Part shown: positions 59,607 through 64,000 of the stretch, in pieces | Position numbering within the stretch: position 1 is the first letter of the stretch | How the letters are laid out: each line of letters starts with the position of its first letter | Assembly (NCBI GenBank): GCA_965203135.1 | Contig: CBDBBO010000001.1 | Span: 1,488,001 to 1,552,000 of the forward strand | DNA: 64,000 nt | Source of the DNA: CATOSD01 sp965203135 | Lineage (GTDB): Bacteria; Chloroflexota; Dehalococcoidia; Lucifugimonadales; CATOSD01 | Direction of reading: 5' to 3' | Position numbers and translations under genes: made by a program | Notes under the pieces: generated by a model | What the model was told of the DNA's origin: nothing | The model's database searches: none | What the model saw: the letters and a program-made list of their open reading frames with translations, nothing else

Positions 59607-60258
59607 TGAGATTGAGCGGTTAGAAGAGACCGCAATGGCGGTTGTAGTCCAGGCGTTGATGGACTACAGACACCAAGCTGTCACGATCTTCAGCGAGGAG
59701 ACAGACCTGCCACAAGACATTGCTGAGGATGTGACGCGGGAAGCCCTCGAGTCAATGGGCGTGTCAGGATTCAACGAACGACTGTATGGCAGAGTAGATG
59801 TGAAGAAAGCGATCTACGTGTTCCTGCCGGAGGCTCAGCCCATTGCTTTGATGCTCGATTCCAAAGCCGAAAAGGCTAACGGTGATCGCACCGCTACTAT
59901 ACAGATGTCGCAAACTTCCATGAATGTCAGAATGCGGCGAAGTGGGCACGTGATTGATGAACCCGGCCGTTTGGATAAGACCATAGTGCGAGGCCCCCGC
60001 AGCCTTCATGTTGTTACCGTGGTCGCCAAGTACGTCTATGATGATGCTCAACCTTCCCAAGAATTGCGCCGCATCATCGTGGCCTGTATACCCAACGGCA
60101 TTCTACAAGACCGCTACAACCCGGACGCCGACGACGGCATTTGGCTGGCAGGGCGTAATGCTCCCAGCAGAGGTGAGGACTTTCGTGTTCGCCTGAGTTA
60201 CTCACGTTTGCGTTCTAAGGCAGCGTGGCGAGTTCAGGAGATCCCTCTACTATTATGA
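59596..60258 (+). CDS. SfiI-family type II restriction endonuclease, C-terminus shorter than SfiI
   Basis: From ATG 59596 the 220-residue protein begins MTLDEIERLEETAMAVVVQA and matches my memory of SfiI along its length: the LSLDELESVE-like opening, AEDVTREALE, LYGRVDVKKAIYVF (Asp68), IALMLDSKAEKANGDRTATI (Asp88, Lys90), DRYNPDADDGIWLAGRN then APSRGE, and AAWRVQEI near the end. The Asp...Asp-x-Lys active site is intact. SfiI has 269 residues and continues after its WRLQEL; this protein stops after WRVQEIPLLL, so about 35 terminal residues are absent. GGCC-N5-GGCC is the expected target. Confidence 0.85.
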   Translation: MTLDEIERLEETAMAVVVQALMDYRHQAVTIFSEETDLPQDIAEDVTREALESMGVSGFNERLYGRVDVKKAIYVFLPEAQPIALMLDSKAEKANGDRTATIQMSQTSMNVRMRRSGHVIDEPGRLDKTIVRGPRSLHVVTVVAKYVYDDAQPSQELRRIIVACIPNGILQDRYNPDADDGIWLAGRNAPSRGEDFRVRLSYSRLRSKAAWRVQEIPLLL

Positions 60259-60321
60259 CAGACGGCGCCGGCCTCGATCCTATTGGTGTAAGAGCGTTGG
60301 GAAACTGACCAACCCCCTCCC

Positions 60322-61149
60322 CTACACTTTCCGCAGAACGTAAATCGCCCCCGACAGCTTCCCGATGAGGTGGTACACACCCCAGTAGCAGTCCGCCAGC
60401 TCGATCTCGTAATCTCTGCGGCCAACTCTATCGATCAGCCTGTCCCTGTTTCTCAACAAACGGGCTATGCGAAGCATCTGCCTCGAGGTGTGACCATCAC
60501 CCTCCTCCTCTCGCCACTCTCTCCATTCCCCGTCGATACGTTCGCGCTCCACAATCCGAAACCCCGAGTCGAGCAAGGCCGCCTCGAAGTAGCCGCTGGA
60601 TAGATTGTCGGCGCGGACTCCCAGCGGCCCGTAAATCCGCTCGGCTTCCGACGGCTCCATCAAGTCCGTGGCGAAGTTGGTGAAAATGAGCATATGACCG
60701 CCCGTCTTCAGAACGCGGGCGCACTCCGAGAAGGCGCGCCGCAGGTCCGGCACCAGCGCCAGCATGTCCCGGCACCACACCACGTCGAACATGTCGTCCT
60801 CGAATCCAAGCGACTGTATGTCGCCCCTTGCTGCTCTGACCCGCTCCGACAGGCCTCTGCCAGCAATGTTCCTCCGGGCAAGTTCGACGTTGCTCTCGAC
60901 GAGGTCGATGCCCCAGACCAGCGCGTCGAAACGCCCCGCGATCTCGCACATGTGCGTCGCGTCCCGGCAGCCCGCGTCGAGGACCCGCGCCTCGTTCACT
61001 CCATGCAACAGCACACCCAGCTTGTCGTAGAGAACATCGGGGGAGCGCGGCTGCAGGCTGCTGTCGACAATCGAGTAAAACTCGTCGTCGCTCATATCGG
61101 GCTGTTCAAAAGCCTCCTCGGCCGACAGCCTGAAAACTTCGTCAGACAT
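60322..61149 (-). CDS. Class I SAM-dependent methyltransferase
   Basis: The 275-residue protein has motif I ARVLDAGCRDATHMCEIAGR, VWGIDLVESNVELARRNIAG, GDIQSLGFEDDMFDVVWCRD and VLKTGGHMLIFTNFATDLME. The usual GxGxG is changed to AGCRDAT, which is seen in some small-molecule methyltransferases. The C-terminal half (YGPLGVRADNLSSGYFEAAL, DRLIDRVGRRDYEIELADCY) is specific to this protein. Substrate unknown. Confidence 0.88.
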   Translation of the reverse strand: MSDEVFRLSAEEAFEQPDMSDDEFYSIVDSSLQPRSPDVLYDKLGVLLHGVNEARVLDAGCRDATHMCEIAGRFDALVWGIDLVESNVELARRNIAGRGLSERVRAARGDIQSLGFEDDMFDVVWCRDMLALVPDLRRAFSECARVLKTGGHMLIFTNFATDLMEPSEAERIYGPLGVRADNLSSGYFEAALLDSGFRIVERERIDGEWREWREEEGDGHTSRQMLRIARLLRNRDRLIDRVGRRDYEIELADCYWGVYHLIGKLSGAIYVLRKV

Positions 61150-61530
61150 TACTCACCTCTCAGCAACGCGCCGCTCCTGCGCCAGCGCTAACGGCTGTGG
61201 GGTAGTATGCGACAGCCTGTCGTTTTCCCCAACCCCCTTGATTCTACCGTACATACGTGCTATTCTCCCTCCACAACGCACCTGCACAACCTAATAGCCA
61301 ACCTACACCACCCCCAGCCGGCGCTCCTGTCTACTGTGCCATTCCTGCCACATTTCCGGCCCTTTAGGCCACAGAATCGCCCAACCTGGCTCTCCCACGG
61401 GACGAAACGCCCAAGTCTCCCAGCTACGAATGCCACAGAATGCATCAGAATGCCACACTTTTCGCCGCTAACCCATCCCTCGAGTGTCCGGTAGCCCCGC
61501 TCAGCGGCCGCCGCAGCCGGATCAGCGGGG
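61150..61530. other. 380-bp gap with promoter element and no supported gene
   Basis: It contains the TTGATT-N17-TATTCT element at 61238-61266, then a C-rich tract with repeated ATGCCACA and GCCACATTT words (about 61345-61455). No open reading frame starts from the promoter. The region may give rise to a non-coding transcript. Confidence 0.5.
61238..61266 (+). promoter_or_regulatory. Sigma70-like promoter element (TTGATT-N17-TATTCT)
   Basis: TTGATT at 61238-61243, a 17-bp spacer ending ATACGTGC, and TATTCT at 61261-61266. Aligned with the elements at 616 and 18890 it shares CG-A-AT-CGTGCTA and the run CNCC downstream, but ACA replaces the ATG. Confidence 0.5.
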
Positions 61531-61560
61531 TTGACTACGCCAACTCCATAGGCGTAGTGT
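61531..61560 (+). promoter_or_regulatory. Promoter of pyrF (TTGACT-N18-TAGTGT)
   Basis: TTGACT at 61531-61536 and TAGTGT at 61555-61560 are 18 bp apart, 16 bp before the pyrF ATG, implying a very short leader that holds the GAGGG site. Confidence 0.55.
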
Positions 61561-61576
61561 GGACTTGAGGGACCTT

Positions 61577-62413
61577 ATGAAAAGCTTCGTAGAAAAGCTC
61601 GCCGCGGCCTCCGCCGCCAACCGCAGCCTGCTCTGTGTGGGCCTGGACCCCGACCCGCAGCTCATGGCGGTGCGGGACGTGGCCGCGTTCAACCGCGAGA
61701 TCGTGGACGCCACCCGCGACCTCGTCTGCGCCTTCAAGCCCAACCTGCCCTTCTACGAGGCGCTGGGCCGCGAGGGGTTCGACGCGCTGGAGCGGACCAT
61801 CGACCACATCCGCGATGCCGCCCCCGGCATCGTCCTGGTGGGCGACTCCAAGCGCGGCGACATCGACTCGACGAACGAGCGCTACGCGCGAGCGCTCTTT
61901 GACGTGTGGGGTTTCGACGCCGCGACCGTTAACGCCTACGCCGGCGGCGACTCCCTCGAGCCCTTCCTGGACTACGCCGACAGGGGGGTGATCGTCTGGT
62001 GCCGCTCGTCGAACCCGGGCGCGGACGACTTCCAGGACCTGCGGTCCGCCGATGACGGCGGAATGCCCATGTACGAGCTGATGGCCAAGCGCGCGTCCGG
62101 CTGGAACACGCGCGGCAACGTCGGCCTGGTGGTCGGAGCCACCTATCCGCGGGAACTGGAGGCGGTGCGCGCGCACTGCCCCGGTATGCCGCTGCTGGTG
62201 CCGGGGGTCGGCGCCCAGGGGGGTGACCTCGAGCAGTCGGTGAAGTTCGGACTGGACGGCGATCATCCCAACCTGATGATCTCCTCGTCGCGCGGCGTAA
62301 CCTACGCCTCCCGCTGCGCCGGGGACTTCGCCGAAGCGGCCAGGGCAGCGGCCTCGCGGCTGCGCGACGACATCAACGCCGTGCTGGCCCGGGAAGGAGC
62401 CGGATGGTGCTAG
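61577..62413 (+). CDS. pyrF: Orotidine-5-phosphate decarboxylase (type 2)
   Basis: The 278-residue enzyme has SLLCVGLDPDPQLMAVRDVA, VCAFKPNLPFYEALGREG, the catalytic Lys/Asp tetrad in VLVGDSKRGDIDSTNERYAR, VWCRSSNPGADDFQDL and LLVPGVGAQGGDLEQSVKFG. This is the longer PyrF type of actinobacteria and Chloroflexota; it converts OMP to UMP. ATG 61577 follows GAGGG. The DUF951 gene starts 10 bp before its end. Confidence 0.95.
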   Translation: MKSFVEKLAAASAANRSLLCVGLDPDPQLMAVRDVAAFNREIVDATRDLVCAFKPNLPFYEALGREGFDALERTIDHIRDAAPGIVLVGDSKRGDIDSTNERYARALFDVWGFDAATVNAYAGGDSLEPFLDYADRGVIVWCRSSNPGADDFQDLRSADDGGMPMYELMAKRASGWNTRGNVGLVVGATYPRELEAVRAHCPGMPLLVPGVGAQGGDLEQSVKFGLDGDHPNLMISSSRGVTYASRCAGDFAEAARAAASRLRDDINAVLAREGAGWC

Positions 62414-62604
62414 AGCTTCGCATGGGCGACGTCGTGCGGCTGAAGAAAGCGCACCCGTGCGGCGGCTTCGAATGGGAGGTCGTCCGGCTCGGAGCCGACA
62501 TCGGCCTGCGCTGCCTGGGATGCGAGCGCCGTACCCTGATGGCGAGGTCGGCGCTGGAAAAGCGAGCCAGGCAGGTAGCCAAAACTGCTCGAAACTTGAC
62601 CTAA
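62404..62604 (+). CDS. DUF951 domain-containing protein
   Basis: The 66-residue protein reads ELRMGDVVRLKKAHPCGGFE, WEVVRLGADIGLRCLGCERR and TLMARSALEKRARQV, the full DUF951 pattern with its conserved KxxHPCG and CxGC cysteines, which may bind a metal. It overlaps pyrF by 10 bp. Function is unknown; in many bacteria it sits near ychF or DNA-segregation genes. Confidence 0.9.
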   Translation: MVLELRMGDVVRLKKAHPCGGFEWEVVRLGADIGLRCLGCERRTLMARSALEKRARQVAKTARNLT

Positions 62605-62620
62605 TTTGCGCCGCAGCGCG

Positions 62621-62650
62621 TTGACATGGGCAAAATCGTACCCATAAAAT
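62621..62650 (+). promoter_or_regulatory. Promoter of the bifunctional nuclease gene (TTGACA-N18-TAAAAT)
   Basis: A perfect -35 at 62621-62626 and TAAAAT at 62645-62650 with an 18-bp spacer. The start codon lies 53 bp downstream. Confidence 0.65.
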
Positions 62651-62703
62651 GGCGCCTAACCAGACAAAGCGGCTGGTTGGAAGACAACCGGGAGGAACTG
62701 GAA

Positions 62704-63264
62704 ATGCACGAAATGGTCATTGACAGCATCCGTGTAAGCATGCAGAACTACCAGCGCGTCGTAATCTTGCGCGCGAAGGGGTCGGACAGCTACCTCCCAA
62801 TCTGGATTGGGCCCAACGAGGCCGACTCCATCGCGCTGAAGCTTCAGGAAGTGTCCGTGCCTCGACCGCTCACCCACGACCTGCTGGGATCGGTCATCGA
62901 CAACCTGGGCGCCTCCGTAGATCACATCGTGGTGTCCGACCTGACCGACGACACCTTCTACGCCAAGATAGTGCTGACCCACAACGGCGGCACGCTGGAG
63001 GTGGACTCGCGACCCAGCGACGCCATCGCGCTCGCCGTTCGCTCGGAGTCGCCCATCTACGCAGAGGAGTCGGTGCTCAAGAAGGGCGGCGTCCAGATGG
63101 ACATGGAGACGGGCAAGGCCGTGGTGACGGGCCGCGAGCAGCAGCCGGCCACTCCGGTTACCGCCGACGAGGTGTCGCGAATGTCGGCCTTCGAGCCGTT
63201 CCTGAACACGCTCAACCTGGAAAACTTCGGCGAGGGCGAACAGGAGCAGGAACCCACCGGCTAA
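62704..63264 (+). CDS. Bifunctional nuclease family protein (BFN/DUF151)
   Basis: ATG 62704 follows GGGAGGA and opens MHEMVIDSIRVSMQNYQRVV. The 186-residue protein continues ILRAKGSDSYLPIWIGPNEA, DSIALKLQEVSVPRPLTHDL, VDHIVVSDLTDDTFYAKIVL and DSRPSDAIALAVRSESPIYA, the whole DUF151 domain. Plant members cut DNA and RNA; the bacterial role is unclear. A terminator follows. The acidic tail (NFGEGEQEQEPTG) is probably disordered. Confidence 0.92.
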   Translation: MHEMVIDSIRVSMQNYQRVVILRAKGSDSYLPIWIGPNEADSIALKLQEVSVPRPLTHDLLGSVIDNLGASVDHIVVSDLTDDTFYAKIVLTHNGGTLEVDSRPSDAIALAVRSESPIYAEESVLKKGGVQMDMETGKAVVTGREQQPATPVTADEVSRMSAFEPFLNTLNLENFGEGEQEQEPTG

Positions 63265-63294
63265 AGGCCACCACAACCGACGGCAGACACAGCG

Positions 63295-63315
63295 GAGCCG
63301 CCTTCAAGGCGGCTC
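63295..63315 (+). terminator. Hairpin terminator after the BFN gene
   Basis: GAGCCGCC-TTCAA-GGCGGCTC forms an 8-bp GC stem, followed by TCCTGTCTT, a weak U-tract. Confidence 0.5.
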
Positions 63316-63351
63316 TCCTGTCTTATGGCGGCGCGCCGGCACAAAGGAAGG

Positions 63352-64000
63352 TCAGGGCGCGTGCACCCAGATGCTGTTGGCCTTGATGATCAGGTGTACC
63401 CCCAACCCCGGACTCAGGCCGAGCTCCTCGAGCGCCCCCGTCGTGATCTCCACCATCAGCCGCTCGCTCACGTCGCAGTACACCAGCACCCTACCGCCCC
63501 GCGACAGCGTGTGAATCTCCTCGATGACGGCGGGAATCACGTTGCGGGCGCTCATCCTGGATGGAGGGTCCGTCGTCAGAATCACGTCGCCCGCCCGAAT
63601 CGAGGCCGTGACCACCTCGCCTTTCCGCCTGCCGTCGGCCCGCGCCAGCAGCCGCGCCGTGCCCACCCGCAGCTCCGCCAGCCCGTCGCCCGCGCCCGTC
63701 GACTCGACCCTGGCCTCGAGCAGGTTCTCCAGCGCGTTGTAGTCCGCGAAGTCCGCTATCGCCGGATGCACCACCACCCGCGGCGTCTTGTCGTGTACCG
63801 CCTTCCGCCCGCCGACCAGCACCAGCGTCGTGTCCGCAAGCGCCGAAACCTCCGAGATCGAGTGGGACACGTAGACCATGGACGTCCCCAGCTCCCGCCG
63901 GACGCTCTTCAGGTGCTCGATGATCACCCCCCGGAATCCGGCGTCCAGCGAGGCGAGCGGCTCGTCGAGCAGCAGCAGCTCCGGCGAAACGGCCAGCGCC
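63352..64000 (-). CDS. modC: Molybdate ABC transporter ATP-binding protein ModC, N-terminus beyond window edge
   Basis: The frame is open to the window edge; its visible part begins ALAVSPELLLLDEPLASLDA (Walker B and D-loop), then VYVSHSISEVSALADTTLVL (switch His). After about residue 75 of the visible part come two TOBE/Mop modules: ADFADYNALENLLEARVEST ... VTASIRAGDVILTTDPPSRM and SARNVIPAVIEEIHTLSRGG ... LGLSPGLGVHLIIKANSIWV. The SARN motif is typical of molybdate-binding ModC domains. Walker A and the signature are outside the window. Confidence 0.88.
   Translation of the reverse strand, partial: ALAVSPELLLLDEPLASLDAGFRGVIIEHLKSVRRELGTSMVYVSHSISEVSALADTTLVLVGGRKAVHDKTPRVVVHPAIADFADYNALENLLEARVESTGAGDGLAELRVGTARLLARADGRRKGEVVTASIRAGDVILTTDPPSRMSARNVIPAVIEEIHTLSRGGRVLVYCDVSERLMVEITTGALEELGLSPGLGVHLIIKANSIWVHAP

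Overview
The window reads as a high-GC chromosome segment of a Chloroflexota-like bacterium (SAR202/Dehalococcoidia-type is my best guess). This rests on overall gene content, monoderm-style lipoproteins, many copies of a short 'cacccccatcctaacc...gggggaaggga' interspersed repeat, and a full F0F1 operon; I could not run a phylogeny. It mixes conserved housekeeping clusters with small accessory islands. No rRNA, tRNA or CRISPR array is visible.

Layout. 0-0.5 kb: 3-truncated enoyl-CoA hydratase. 0.9-4.4 kb (minus): rpmH-rnpA-yidD-(PQQ-propeller lipoprotein)-yidC-khpB from one strong promoter. 4.4-6 kb: a PaREP1/HEPN-like protein and a solute-binding lipoprotein. 6.0-7.2 kb: a complete ISAs1-family IS with 19-bp perfect inverted repeats and a 10-bp target duplication. 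7.3-15.1 kb (plus): catabolic genes (acyl-CoA ligase, HpcH/HpaI aldolase, FAD oxidoreductase, Gfo/Idh/MocA oxidoreductase, aminotransferase), an EndoQ-like endonuclease and a PPOX protein. 15.2-25.2 kb: exported or membrane proteins, then a decayed accessory zone (helicase fragment, PIN-like nuclease with a frameshifted small upstream gene, LRR protein, PH-domain protein, HicB, aspartic-protease remnant, HigBA-type pair). 25.3-31.7 kb: DUF362, epimerase, a second PaREP1 protein, larE, SDR, PuuD-like amidohydrolase, crotonase. 31.7-35.2 kb: a four-gene overlapping ABC exporter operon. 35.3-38.8 kb: VapBC, tandem palindromic operators, and a large zinc-binding lipoprotein in which an AztD-like beta-propeller is inserted into a ZnuA/AztC-like binding protein. 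38.9-46.2 kb (minus): NIPSNAP, surE, ORC/Cdc6-like ATPase, DUF2520, P1 peptidase, Fic, ACT protein, histidine/serine decarboxylase. 46.4-49.8 kb: a RecB-nuclease/RNase H-like/SF1-helicase protein. 50.0-58.4 kb: rex, convergent with the atp operon (atpI-B-E-F-H-A-orf-G-D-C). 58.6-60.3 kb: an SfiI-like restriction-modification pair. 60.3-64 kb: methyltransferase, pyrF, DUF951, bifunctional nuclease, and a partial modC.

Connections. A Rex-operator-like palindrome lies on the -10 of the atp promoter and rex itself sits at the far end of the operon, suggesting NADH/NAD-dependent control of ATP synthase. Three small PaREP1/HEPN-like proteins occur in unrelated contexts, one of them between atpA and atpG. 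A sigma70-like element (TTGA-N17-TANNNT, spacer ending CGTGC) occurs three times in otherwise empty intergenic DNA, twice with an ATG exactly 6 nt after the -10; the HigB-like toxin gene has the same leaderless geometry.
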